DNA of 64,000 nt from positions 57,644 to 121,643 of the forward strand of contig NZ_MUNS01000035.1 in the NCBI RefSeq assembly GCF_002002705.1, written 5' to 3'. Source of the stretch: Polaromonas sp. C04 (lineage in GTDB: Bacteria > Pseudomonadota > Gammaproteobacteria > Burkholderiales > Burkholderiaceae_C). The notes under the pieces are model-generated. The model saw nothing but the letters and a program-made list of their open reading frames with translations, had not been told where the DNA came from and ran no database searches. Positions 41,985 through 50,563 of the stretch are shown here, piece after piece. A program made the translations under genes and the position numbers. Each line of letters opens with the position of its first letter. Position 1 is the stretch's first letter.

Positions 41985-42018
41985 CGCGGGCCCCTGCTGC
42001 CGGAGCGTTTGTGGCTCG

Positions 42019-42855
42019 TCACAACTTGAGGTTGGCGCCGCCGTTGATCGTCGCCGACGTCACCGCGCCGCCTTCGACCCCGTGCTTCTCGAGAATCTTG
42101 CGGTAGCTGCCGTCGGCGATCAGCGCATTGAGCGCCTTTTGCAAGGCGTCACGCAGCGGCTGGTTCGTCTTGGACACGGCAATGCCCAGCGGCACCGGCT
42201 GGTACTCGTGGCCGGGCACCACATCAAAGACCTTGCCGTCACCCGCGGTCCTGGCCAGATAGACCATCACCGGCGAATTGCCGAGAAATGCCGCGACGCG
42301 GCCCGTCTGCACCTGCAGCCGTGCATCCGAGGGTTGTGCGTACTGCAGATTGGCAATTTCGGGCTTGCCGGCGCTGCTGCACCTGGCACTCATCTCGTTG
42401 ACCAGCATGATTTGCGTCGACCCCTGGACCGTGGAGACGGTCTTGCCGCACATCGTCTCCAGGCTCTCGATGTGCTCGGGGTTGCCTTTCTTGACCAGCA
42501 ACATCGTGCCGAGGTTGAAGAAGTCGACAAAGTCAACCACCTTCTCGCGCTCGGGGGTGTCGTTCATCATCGTGAACGTAATGTCGATGTGCTTGGCCTG
42601 CATGGCCGGCAACAAACCGCCAAAGGGAATCGCCTTGAAGCTGATCGTCTTGCCCAGCTGTTTGCTCATGGCCGCAGCCAGATCGACGATCGCGCCCTGC
42701 AGCGTGGTGCCGTCGGAGGCGTAGGAGATCATCGGCGGGCTGTTCGTGATCGAGCCCGCCACAATGTCGTCAGCGGCCAGGGCCGGCGAAAAAGCGGTGG
42801 CCAGCCAGACTGCCGGCAAAACGGCAACGAGGGTGAGTTTGCGAACGGATTGCAT
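42019..42855 (-). CDS. Polar amino-acid ABC transporter, substrate-binding protein (family 3)
   Basis: Periplasmic receptor of 278 residues with signal peptide MQSVRKLTLVAVLPAVWLAT and cleavage near ALAADD. The mature part has the family-3 pattern LQGAIVDLAAAMSKQLGKTI, IDITFTMMNDTPEREKVVDF and GGLLPAMQAKHIDI. The start at 42855 is chosen because it places the signal at the N-terminus; the frame from 42921 adds residues overlapping the PBP stop. Ligand is probably a polar or charged amino acid. Confidence 0.9.
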   Translation of the reverse strand: MQSVRKLTLVAVLPAVWLATAFSPALAADDIVAGSITNSPPMISYASDGTTLQGAIVDLAAAMSKQLGKTISFKAIPFGGLLPAMQAKHIDITFTMMNDTPEREKVVDFVDFFNLGTMLLVKKGNPEHIESLETMCGKTVSTVQGSTQIMLVNEMSARCSSAGKPEIANLQYAQPSDARLQVQTGRVAAFLGNSPVMVYLARTAGDGKVFDVVPGHEYQPVPLGIAVSKTNQPLRDALQKALNALIADGSYRKILEKHGVEGGAVTSATINGGANLKL

Positions 42856-42917
42856 GTTTGCTCCTGTTGTTTCAGACGCCATGGCTTCGCGCCATGAAGC
42901 AAAACATTGTAGTGGCG

Positions 42918-45242
42918 TCACTGCGCGCCGGAGTTGGCCGGATCGCCCGGCGCCGGACCCGCTTGCGACGGCGCGGGTCGGGCCACGCCCGGCGCAGGCG
43001 CAGCATCCGGGGACACGGAATAGGGCACCAGCGGAATCAACGGCGCCAGTTCGCCGCCGGCGCCGGTATCGGCCGGCGGTGCGGCGCCGGTCGGGCTCTG
43101 CTCCTCAGTCGCGAGTGCACCGCTGGCTTCATCCGGCGCTGGTGGGGCGGGCAGCGGGAACGCCCTGGGCGCCGCAAAGCGCGCGCGCGGATCGATCACG
43201 CGGCCGTTCAGGGCGCGCTGGAAGAAGTTGCCCACGATGGGCAGCGCACTGTGCGCACCCTGCCCCCAGTAGTCGTTCAGGGTCACACGGTTGTCGTTGA
43301 AGCCGACCCAGGCGCCGGCCACCAGTTGCGGCTGCATCAGGATGAACCAGCCATCGGTGTTGTCCTGCGTGGTGCCGGTCTTGCCCGCCACGTCGGCCGT
43401 GATACCGAAGGTGCTGCGAATGCCGGCACCCGTGCCGCGGTCGATGACGCCGCGCATCACGTCGAGCAGCGTTTGCGCGGCGGCGACGGGCAGGGCCTGC
43501 TGCGGCGCCGCGTGATGAAACTCTTCGAGCACCTTGCCGTTTCTGTCCTCGATGCGCGTGACCATCATCGGCTCGATGTAGGCGCCATCGTTGGCGATGG
43601 TGCTGTAGCTCGATACCATTTCCTTCAGGGTCACGGGGCTGGTGCCCAGCGCCAGCGAGGGCACCTGCTCGAGCTTGCTCTGGCGCACGCCCATGGCCCG
43701 GGCCAGACTGGCCACCTTGGCCGGGCCCACGGTCTGCATGACCTGCGCCGTGATGGTGTTGATGGAATGCACGAGCCCGTCGCGCAGGGTCATCGTGCGC
43801 CCGCTGGGCCCGCCCGCGTCGCTCGGCTGCCAGACGGCGCCGCCCCCGAGCGGAATCTCCACCGCCTTGTCCACAAACGTGTCGGTGGGGAGCGCACCCT
43901 GCTCGAATGCGGCGCCATAGACAAAGGGCTTGAAGGTCGATCCCGGCTGCCGGCGTGCCTGCTGCACATGGTCGAACGGGTCCTGCGTGAAGTCGCGGCT
44001 GCCGACCCAGGCCATGACATGCCCATTCCTCGGGTCCATCGCCACGAAGCCGGCCTGCACACGGGTCGTCTTTTGCCGCAGCTCGCGCATGAAGTCCGCG
44101 TCGGACTGCAACTCCTTCAGCGCCTGCTCGTCCGTCAGGCCCGAATCGACCGCTACCTTGTATTCGGAAGTGGCGCGCACAAAGGCGCGCACCAGATTCT
44201 TCTTCGCGCTCCAGGCACGCGGCCCCCACTCGGCATTGGCCACACCCTGCAGCCGGTCGGCCTGGCGCTTCACCGCCTGGTTGGCCATGGTCTGCAACCG
44301 CGAGTCGATGGTGGTGTGCACCACAAGCCCGTCGGCGTAGATGTTGTAGTCGTTGCGGTCGGCCCAGTCGATCAGCCAGCGGCGCAAATACGCCGTGAAG
44401 TGTGGCGCCGGGCCCTGCTGCTCGATCTGCCGCTCGAAATCCACCTTGAGCGGCTTCTTCTGGAGCGCCCCCAACTTCGCCGGGCTCAGCTTGTTGTACT
44501 TGGCCATCTGGGCCAGCACCGTGTTGCGGCGCTCCACCGCACGCTCGGGGTTCAGCACCGGGTTGTAGTAGCTCGTGCCCTTGAGCATGCCGATCAGCGT
44601 GGCGCTCTCCAGCACATCGAGCTTGTCCGCCGGCTTGTCGAAGTAGGTGCGCGCCGCCATTTCAATGCCATAGGCGTTGTACAGGAACGGTACGGTGTTG
44701 AGGTAGGTCTCCAGAATCTCGCGCTTGGAATAGACGGACTCGATCTTCAGCGCCGTGATGGCTTCCTTGATCTTGCGTGTCAGGGTCTGGGCGCGGCCCA
44801 CCTGGTCGGGATACAGGTTGCGCGCGAGCTGCTGCGTGATGGTGGAGCCGCCCTGCGTGTCGCCGCCAAAGGTGTGCAGCGCGGCCGAGGCCGTGCGCTT
44901 GAAGTCGATGCCGTGGTGCTGGTAAAACCGGTGGTCTTCCGTGGCGATCAGCGCATCCACCACATGCGGCGAGATGTCGCCCAGCTTGGTCCAGTGCCGG
45001 TTGGCGCGTTTGAATACGGCCAGCTCCATGTTGTCGCTCGACAGCACGATGGCAGGCTGCTGCACCCTGGCCTTCTCGATGTTCTTGATGCTCGGGGTAA
45101 ACGGAATCAGGATCAGGACGTACAGCAGCACCAGCACCGGCAACGCAGCCAGCGACTGGGCGATGCCACGCCGGGTGGGGTGCCGCAGGCGGCGAAGAAT
45201 CTCCGCCAGCAAGGGCTGGACTCGGGTCATGTCGATTTTCAT
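42918..45242 (-). CDS. mrcA: Penicillin-binding protein 1A-type, class A
   Basis: Bifunctional peptidoglycan glycosyltransferase/transpeptidase, 774 residues, single N-terminal TM (SLAALPVLVLLYVLILIPF). The GT51 domain has IATEDHRFYQHHGIDF with the catalytic Glu, plus GGSTITQQLARNLY. The transpeptidase has the nucleophile motif PGSTFKPFVYGAA, a SINT motif, and KTGTTQDNTDGWFI. The C-terminal 70 residues are a Pro/Ala-rich, probably disordered tail. It is on the same strand as, and 62 bp upstream of, the ABC operon but is probably an independent gene. Confidence 0.93.
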   Translation of the reverse strand: MKIDMTRVQPLLAEILRRLRHPTRRGIAQSLAALPVLVLLYVLILIPFTPSIKNIEKARVQQPAIVLSSDNMELAVFKRANRHWTKLGDISPHVVDALIATEDHRFYQHHGIDFKRTASAALHTFGGDTQGGSTITQQLARNLYPDQVGRAQTLTRKIKEAITALKIESVYSKREILETYLNTVPFLYNAYGIEMAARTYFDKPADKLDVLESATLIGMLKGTSYYNPVLNPERAVERRNTVLAQMAKYNKLSPAKLGALQKKPLKVDFERQIEQQGPAPHFTAYLRRWLIDWADRNDYNIYADGLVVHTTIDSRLQTMANQAVKRQADRLQGVANAEWGPRAWSAKKNLVRAFVRATSEYKVAVDSGLTDEQALKELQSDADFMRELRQKTTRVQAGFVAMDPRNGHVMAWVGSRDFTQDPFDHVQQARRQPGSTFKPFVYGAAFEQGALPTDTFVDKAVEIPLGGGAVWQPSDAGGPSGRTMTLRDGLVHSINTITAQVMQTVGPAKVASLARAMGVRQSKLEQVPSLALGTSPVTLKEMVSSYSTIANDGAYIEPMMVTRIEDRNGKVLEEFHHAAPQQALPVAAAQTLLDVMRGVIDRGTGAGIRSTFGITADVAGKTGTTQDNTDGWFILMQPQLVAGAWVGFNDNRVTLNDYWGQGAHSALPIVGNFFQRALNGRVIDPRARFAAPRAFPLPAPPAPDEASGALATEEQSPTGAAPPADTGAGGELAPLIPLVPYSVSPDAAPAPGVARPAPSQAGPAPGDPANSGAQ

Positions 45243-45337
45243 GAAGTCCCAAGTCTAGAGCAGTCGCCGCCCTGCCCCGGCATATGGCGGACAACCCCGG
45301 ATTCCGTCTTCCTCAGGGCACCCGCGTCATATTCCCG

Positions 45338-45769
45338 TCAAGCCCCTGGCGCCGCAGGAACCAGCCCGTATTGCGCCATGACGGAGAGCAGCATCGCACG
45401 ATCTGGCGGGCCGCCTGCATTGATGACGGCGGCGACATCCCGAAAGTACTGCGCGCCGATATCGGGCGTCTGGATGATCAGGGCGCGCGCGACTTCTGTG
45501 TGCGGATTGTCGAACTGGTGAACCGAGCCTTTTGGTGAAAACATCCAGTCTCCGGGTCCCAGATCGCGCGTGACCTCGTCTACGCGATAGCGCAACGTCC
45601 CCTCGACAACGTACAGGCATTCATCATTCTTCGAATGACTGTGCGGCGGCGGAACGTTTGCGCCTGGCGGCACGGTTAATTCGAACATGCCCATACCGCC
45701 GCTGGCAGAGCCATCGACGAAGTATTTGATTTTCAGTTGGCCGACCTGGATTATTTCGGAATGCGCCAT
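45338..45769 (-). CDS. Cupin-domain protein
   Basis: Single cupin domain, 143 residues. Motif 1 is VPPPHSHSKNDECLYVVEG, with two His and the Glu for metal binding, and motif 2 is LGPGDWMFSPKGSVHQF. It should bind a divalent metal. It may be a small dioxygenase, isomerase or regulator; nothing in the neighbourhood defines a pathway. The gene stands alone between PBP1a and the divergent rhlE. Confidence 0.8.
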   Translation of the reverse strand: MAHSEIIQVGQLKIKYFVDGSASGGMGMFELTVPPGANVPPPHSHSKNDECLYVVEGTLRYRVDEVTRDLGPGDWMFSPKGSVHQFDNPHTEVARALIIQTPDIGAQYFRDVAAVINAGGPPDRAMLLSVMAQYGLVPAAPGA

Positions 45770-45944
45770 CGCTTGCCTCCCGTGGTGGGGTTAATGGCCC
45801 GGTGGAAACGCTTACAAGGTCGCACAGGCCGCCGATATCATGCGCCGGCTGGACCAGCGGTGCAAGCGCACTTCCCACTTGCGCGCATCCCTTGACGGCA
45901 AGAAGTGCGCCTCGCAGTCCCCGTTACACTGGCCTGCCCCCACC

Positions 45945-47192
45945 ATGCCTTTCACCTCACTCGGCCTATCCCCCGCACTCGTTGCCGCCGCCGGCGAGCA
46001 GGGCTTTGCCACGCCCACACCGATCCAGGCGCAAGCCATTCCCGCCATTTTGCAGGGCGCCGATCTGCTGGGCTCGGCGCAGACCGGCTCGGGCAAGACC
46101 GCCGCCTTCGCCCTGCCCCTGTTGCAACTGTTGCAAGAAGGCCGCCAACACACGCCCCGCCGGGTTCGCGCGCTCATCCTGGTGCCCACGCGCGAACTCG
46201 CCGCGCAGGTCGGCGAGGTGCTGCGCAGCCTGGCGCAGCATTTGCCGCAGCCTCTCAAGGTCGCCGTGCTGTTTGGCGGCGTCTCGATCAACCCGCAGAT
46301 GATGGGCCTGCGCGGCGGCGCCGACATGGTGGTGGCCACGCCCGGGCGCCTGCTGGACCTGGTGGCGCATAACGCGCTCAAACTCCAATCTGTCAGCCTG
46401 CTGGTGCTGGACGAGGCGGATCGCCTGCTGGACCTGGGTTTTGCCGAAGAACTGAGCCGCGTGCTGGCCTTGCTGCCGGCCCGGCGCCAAAACCTGTTTT
46501 TCTCGGCCACATTTCCACCCGCGGTGCAAGCGCTGGCCGAGGGCCTGCTGCGCGAGCCGGTGCGCGTTCATGTCGACGCCACTCCGGCGAACGAGCCCGC
46601 CATCCTGCAACGCGTGATCCAGGTGGATGCCAGCCGCCGCACCGAGCTGCTGCGCCACCTGATCAAGACCCACGGCTGGCAGCGGGTGCTGGTATTCGTC
46701 GCCACCAAATACGCCGCCGGACATGTGGCCGCCAAGCTCTACGACCGGGGCGTCTTCGCCACGCCTTTTCACGGCGACTTGAGCCAGGGCGCGCGCAAGC
46801 AGGTGCTGGACGAATTCAAGGCCGAGCGATGGGAAGTGGTGGTCACCACCGACCTGGCCGCGCGCGGCCTCGACATTACGCAGTTGCCGGTGGTGCTGAA
46901 CTACGACCTGCCCCGCTCGGCCGTGGACTATGTGCACCGCATCGGCCGCACCGGCCGCGCCGGGGAGAGCGGCCTGGCCGTCAGCTTTGTGAGCGCGGAC
47001 ACCGAGGCGCACTTCCGCCTGATCGAAAAGCGCCAGCACCTGAGCCTGCCGCGTGAGCAGATTCCCGGCTTCGAGCCCACCGAGTTGGCGGCAGACGCAA
47101 CGAGCGTCGCCGCGCCCGGCACCGGCGGCATCAAGGGCAAGCGCCCGAGCAAGAAAGACAAGCTGCGCCAGAGCCTGAACCGTTCGTCCTGA
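45945..47192 (+). CDS. rhlE: DEAD-box ATP-dependent RNA helicase, RhlE type
   Basis: RNA helicase of 415 residues. Motifs visible in order: Q-motif (FTSLGLSPALVAAAGEQGF, TPTPIQAQAI), Walker A AQTGSGKTAAF, VPTRELAAQV, GGADMVVATPGRLLD, DEAD in LLVLDEADRLLDLGF, SAT in FFSATFPP, then VVTTDLAARGLDI and YVHRIGRTGRAG. A short basic tail ends the protein. The start at 45945 aligns with the family; the frame from 45840 does not. The final residues and stop codon fall inside a large palindromic repeat. Confidence 0.94.
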   Translation: MPFTSLGLSPALVAAAGEQGFATPTPIQAQAIPAILQGADLLGSAQTGSGKTAAFALPLLQLLQEGRQHTPRRVRALILVPTRELAAQVGEVLRSLAQHLPQPLKVAVLFGGVSINPQMMGLRGGADMVVATPGRLLDLVAHNALKLQSVSLLVLDEADRLLDLGFAEELSRVLALLPARRQNLFFSATFPPAVQALAEGLLREPVRVHVDATPANEPAILQRVIQVDASRRTELLRHLIKTHGWQRVLVFVATKYAAGHVAAKLYDRGVFATPFHGDLSQGARKQVLDEFKAERWEVVVTTDLAARGLDITQLPVVLNYDLPRSAVDYVHRIGRTGRAGESGLAVSFVSADTEAHFRLIEKRQHLSLPREQIPGFEPTELAADATSVAAPGTGGIKGKRPSKKDKLRQSLNRSS

Positions 47193-47229
47193 GCCTGTCG
47201 AAGGACTTCGACAGGCTCAGCCCGAACGG
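47180..47229. repeat. Large palindrome at the 3' end of rhlE
   Basis: A near-perfect 50-bp inverted repeat: arms CCGTTCG...CTGAGCCTGTCGAAG and CTTCGACAGGCTCAG...CGAACGG around a two-base centre (GA). This exact kind of GAGCCTGTCGAAG palindrome is very widespread in unrelated bacteria. It contains the rhlE stop codon (47190-47192) and probably also terminates transcription. Confidence 0.85.
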
Positions 47230-47254
47230 ACCTCAACCGCCGGCGGCTGGCTGC

Positions 47255-47617
47255 TTACGACCCGTCTTCGTCCAGAAAATTGGCGGCAGATTCGGCGGAA
47301 GCCGCCGAGGCCGCCGCGCCGCGAGCACCTGCCGGCCGGGCAGTGCGATGGCCCGGTTTGGCCAAAATCTCCACATAGAACTGCGCGCCCCCGTCTTTGG
47401 CCACGCCATCGATCAGGCCGGTCAGCGTGGCGAAGTGCACCACCTCGGCCTTGTCTTGCGCGAGACCAAACCTGCAGTCGAAGTCCCAAAAATCCGCACC
47501 CGCAGGCAGTTCGCGCCGGCGCTCGCGCTTGACGTATTTGCGGATCTCGTGCTTGACCGCGTCGAGCACCCGGTCGCGGTTCTTGCCTTCGATGTTGAGC
47601 TGGAATGTTTTCTTCAT
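47255..47617 (-). CDS. DUF6172-like small protein
   Basis: Soluble protein of 120 residues, start MKKTFQLNIEGKNRDRVLDA. The conserved-looking core is HEIRKYVKRERRRELPAG followed by DFWDFDCRFG, a pattern I recall from the DUF6172 family. The C-terminal third is an Ala-rich, probably flexible tail. The function is unknown. Charged Lys/Arg stretches could allow nucleic-acid contact, but this is speculation. Confidence 0.72.
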   Translation of the reverse strand: MKKTFQLNIEGKNRDRVLDAVKHEIRKYVKRERRRELPAGADFWDFDCRFGLAQDKAEVVHFATLTGLIDGVAKDGGAQFYVEILAKPGHRTARPAGARGAAASAASAESAANFLDEDGS

Positions 47618-47647
47618 GGGCCATGGTACCGCGGGTACGGCGCCCCC

Positions 47648-48436
47648 TCAGGCCTTGCCCGGCACCTGCATGCGGGTCGAGCCCAGGTGCAGGCCGGCAT
47701 CCAGCAGCAACAACTCGCCCGTCACGGTGCGTGCGCCGTCAATCAGCCAGACGATGGCGTCGGCCACGTCTTCGGGCGTGCTGGCCCGGCCCAGCGCGGT
47801 GTTCTGCTCGGTCAGGGCCTTGACCTTGTCGAACCCTTCCTGCCCCAGCCCGTCCACGAACCAGCGCGAGGTGATCATGCCCGGGCACACCGCGTTGACA
47901 CGGATCTCGGGCGCCAGGGCGCGCGCCAGGTACAGCGTCATGGAATTGACCGCGCCCTTGGACGCGATGTAGGGCACCGACGAGCCAATGCCCAGCGACC
48001 CCGCCACCGACGACACGTTGACGATGGCCCCCTGCGCGGCCTTCAGGTGCGGCGCGCAGGTGCGCACCATCTGGAACGGGCCGACCGCGTTCACCCCAAA
48101 GATGCGCTGGAAGGTCTGCGCGTCCAGCGCGTCCCAGTTGGCCGCGCCGCCGAAGGTGGAAATACCCGCGTTGTTGACCAGCGCATCGATGCGCCCCCAG
48201 CGCGCCACGGCGCCCTGCGCCAGCGCCTTGCAGTCGGCATCAAGGGCCACGTCGCCGCGCAGCAGCAGCGTGTCGGCCCCCGCCTCGCGGCAGGCGGCCT
48301 CGCTCTGACGGGCCTCGGCCTCGCTTTTTGAGTAGTTGATCAGCACGTCGTAGCCGCGGCGCGCCAGCAGCAGCGCCGTGGCGGCGCCCACGCCGGTTGC
48401 CGAGCCGGTGACGATGGCGACTTTGCGTTCAGTCAT
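47648..48436 (-). CDS. Short-chain dehydrogenase/reductase
   Basis: Classical SDR of 262 residues. Cofactor motif VTGSATGVGAATALLL is at the N-terminus, NNAG near residue 88, catalytic Ser in NVSSVAGSLG and Tyr-x3-Lys in YIASKGAVN. VNAVCPGMI follows. The start at 48436 (MTERKVAIV) is clear. It resembles FabG-like 3-oxoacyl reductases, but the specificity is open. It is divergent from the exonuclease gene. Confidence 0.88.
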   Translation of the reverse strand: MTERKVAIVTGSATGVGAATALLLARRGYDVLINYSKSEAEARQSEAACREAGADTLLLRGDVALDADCKALAQGAVARWGRIDALVNNAGISTFGGAANWDALDAQTFQRIFGVNAVGPFQMVRTCAPHLKAAQGAIVNVSSVAGSLGIGSSVPYIASKGAVNSMTLYLARALAPEIRVNAVCPGMITSRWFVDGLGQEGFDKVKALTEQNTALGRASTPEDVADAIVWLIDGARTVTGELLLLDAGLHLGSTRMQVPGKA

Positions 48437-48505
48437 GGTGAGTCTCCAGGGTTGTTTCAGCGATTGTGCCCGCAGCGGGCGCGCCGGCCCGGCTATGCTG
48501 CCCCC

Positions 48506-49102
48506 ATGCACAACCACCAAACCACGGCCTCGAAGGAAGAAATTGCCCTGCTCGAACCGTTCGACCGCCTGGGCCTGGACCGCATCGAGCTCGTCGCCAC
48601 CAAGGCGCAGGCCGAGCAGGCGCGGGCCGAACTGGCCGGCGCACCAGCCTGGGGCTTCGATACCGAATCGAAACCCACCTTTGTCAAAGACCAGGCCTCC
48701 GAAGGACCGCACATCGTGCAGCTGTCCACGCTGGACAAGGCCTACATCTTCCAGCTGCAAGACCCGGGCTGCCGCGCCGTGACAGCCGCCCTGCTGGCAC
48801 TGCCCGGCGTCACCAAGGCCGGCTTCGGCCTGGGCGACGACCGCAAGCGCATCATCCACAAGCTGGGCGTGGAGCCCCAGGGTGTGCTGGAGCTCAACAC
48901 CGTCTTTCGCGAGCGCGGCTACCGCAAGGACATGGGCGTCAAAGGTGCCGTGGCCGTGCTGTTTCAGCGGCGCTACATCAAGTCGCGCAAGGCCACCACC
49001 TCAAACTGGGCCCACCCGCGGCTCACCGAGGCGCAGCTGATTTACGCCGCCAACGACGCCTGGGCCGCGCTGCGGGTGTTCTACGCGCTGGGCTTGCGCT
49101 GA
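48506..49102 (+). CDS. 3'-5' exonuclease domain protein (DEDDy, RNase D-like)
   Basis: A 198-residue single-domain exonuclease. Motif I is WGFDTESKPT (Asp and Glu), motif II lies in AGFGLGDDRKRI, and motif III is LIYAANDAWAALRVFYAL with the Tyr and Asp of the DEDDy class. HIVQLSTLDKAYIFQL is a typical second strand. The HRDC domain of RNase D is absent. Start MHNHQTTA at 48506. Its likely job is structured RNA or DNA end trimming. Confidence 0.87.
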   Translation: MHNHQTTASKEEIALLEPFDRLGLDRIELVATKAQAEQARAELAGAPAWGFDTESKPTFVKDQASEGPHIVQLSTLDKAYIFQLQDPGCRAVTAALLALPGVTKAGFGLGDDRKRIIHKLGVEPQGVLELNTVFRERGYRKDMGVKGAVAVLFQRRYIKSRKATTSNWAHPRLTEAQLIYAANDAWAALRVFYALGLR

Positions 49103-49113
49103 CCGGCCCCCCT

Positions 49114-49142
49114 GAGCGGCCCCGATTCCCCTGCTGGCGTCG
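49114..49142 (+). repeat. Direct repeat, left copy
   Basis: GAGCGGCCCCGATT-CCCC followed by TGCTGGCGTCG. A second copy at 54142-54171 differs by one inserted G and one substitution. The two copies bracket the patatin / nitroreductase / PpsA / CBS genes. Confidence 0.6.
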
Positions 49143-49284
49143 GACTACTACCAGCTGCTGGCCGACTACGTCGCTACGCAGCATCGCGGGCATAGGACCG
49201 TTTTCCTCGGACCGCACCATCGGCGAATATGCCGACGACATCTGGAACGCACATCCGCTGTTCCCCGAAGTGGACACCGCCTGA
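49131..49284 (+). pseudogene. glgP: Decayed 3' end of glycogen phosphorylase
   Basis: In one frame (from 49131) the sequence reads LLASDYYQLLADYVA, like the D-x-Y-x-x-LADY region of glycogen/starch phosphorylases. From 49171, one frame over, it reads SLRSIAGIGPFSSDRTIGEY followed by ADDIW and ends at a TGA. The FSSDRTI-EYA-DIW block is the conserved C-terminus of GlgP. Comparison with the family implies loss of about 20 residues plus a frameshift between the two parts, and nothing of the remaining 800 or so residues is visible. The rest of the 345-bp gap (49103-49447) has no gene, only an FNR-like site. Confidence 0.72.
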
Positions 49285-49352
49285 GGCGGGCGACGACGGA
49301 CACGCCGATTCCTCCAAGAAACCAGCACTTTCCAGCGTCGAGTGGTCCTGTT

Positions 49353-49366
49353 TTGCGATGGATCAA
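49353..49366 (+). promoter_or_regulatory. FNR/CRP-like binding site upstream of the patatin gene
   Basis: TTGCG-ATGG-ATCAA matches the FNR consensus TTGAT-N4-ATCAA at eight of ten positions, with one perfect half-site. It is centred about 88 bases before the patatin ATG. It would fit anaerobic or low-oxygen induction of the downstream genes. Evidence is sequence similarity alone. Confidence 0.4.
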
Positions 49367-49447
49367 GCGGCTGCGATCATGCCTGGCGCACCATGGCGGC
49401 ATGGGGATTCAAGCCCATGCACCGCACTGCCGAGGAGGATTTCACCG

Positions 49448-50446
49448 ATGCCAAGCCCCGAGACGATGCGCATCCTGTCACTGGCCGGAGGCGGTTACCT
49501 TGGCCTGTTCACGGCCGTGACGCTGGCGGCGCTGGAGGCGCGCGTGGGCGAGCCGCTGGGCCGGCGCTTCGACCTCATCGCCGGCACCTCGGTTGGGGGC
49601 ATCCTGGCCATCGGCCTGGCGTATGAAGTGCCGATGCAGTCCATGGTCGACCTGTTCCGCGAAAAAGGCCGGCAAGTGTTTTCCGCGCGCGCCCTGCCCT
49701 CGGGCGCCATCGGGCGGATGGTGGACCTGAGCCGCTCGGTGCTCAGCCCCAAGTACAGTGGCGAGGCGCTGCGCCTGGCGCTTGAGCAAGAGCTGGGCAC
49801 GCGCACGCTGGGCGAAGCGCTGCACCCGGTTGTTATCCCGGCGGTCAATGTCACGCGCAGTCTGACCAAGATCTTCAAGACGCCGCACAGTGCCGCTTCG
49901 CGCGGGGACGAGGCGCTGCGCGCCGTGGATGTGGCCATGGCCACCTGCGCGGCGCCAGGGTACTTCCCGGCAGTGCGCATCGGTGACGACCTGTTTGCCG
50001 ATGGCGGCATGTTCGCCGTGGCGCCCGACATGGTCGCGTTGCACGAGGCCGGGCATTTCATGAAGGTGAGTGCTGCGCGGGTGCGCATGTTGTCCATCGG
50101 CACCGCCACCGGCGCTTACCGGCCGTCGGGCGGCGCGCGCAGCGACGACGGCGCCGTTGCCTGGTTCAGAGACGGACGCCTGCTGCTGACGCTGGTGTCG
50201 GTGCAGCAGCAGCATGTGCAGGCCATGATGGAGGACCGGCTGGGTGAACGTTATCTGCATATCGACGCATCCTGGCCGGAAGATGCGGGGCTGGGCATCG
50301 ACGTGGCAACCCCTGAAGCCTCGCAGATCCTGTCGGCACTGGCGCGCGCGGCCGTCGACGGCACGGACAGCCAGGCACTCGAAACCTTTCTGCAGGCACG
50401 GCCACGTGCCGTGCGCTCGGCGCCACCCCATATTTCCTTTCCTTGA
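49448..50446 (+). CDS. Patatin-like phospholipase (CapV/CBASS-effector-like, no cyclase partner)
   Basis: Patatin-family lipase of 332 residues without a signal peptide. The glycine-rich oxyanion loop is LSLAGGGYLGLFTA, the nucleophile Ser48 is in AGTSVGG, and the catalytic Asp185 is in FADGG. The usual Arg/Lys of the GGGxRG oxyanion motif is Leu here. The start at 49448 has a strong GAGGAGG ribosome-binding site. The N-terminal layout resembles CapV-type patatin effectors of CBASS immunity, but no CD-NTase gene is near. The neighbours instead are a nitroreductase, PEP synthase and a CBS protein. Confidence 0.85.
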   Translation: MPSPETMRILSLAGGGYLGLFTAVTLAALEARVGEPLGRRFDLIAGTSVGGILAIGLAYEVPMQSMVDLFREKGRQVFSARALPSGAIGRMVDLSRSVLSPKYSGEALRLALEQELGTRTLGEALHPVVIPAVNVTRSLTKIFKTPHSAASRGDEALRAVDVAMATCAAPGYFPAVRIGDDLFADGGMFAVAPDMVALHEAGHFMKVSAARVRMLSIGTATGAYRPSGGARSDDGAVAWFRDGRLLLTLVSVQQQHVQAMMEDRLGERYLHIDASWPEDAGLGIDVATPEASQILSALARAAVDGTDSQALETFLQARPRAVRSAPPHISFP

Positions 50447-50563
50447 CGCAGCGCAATCCGGCGTGCATGCGGCAGCCGTAGCATGGTTCGAAGTCACTGT
50501 GGCGCTGTCTCCGTCTGCCTGGTGGCCGGGTCCGGTCCTGTGAACTTTGAAATGGGTGAACTC

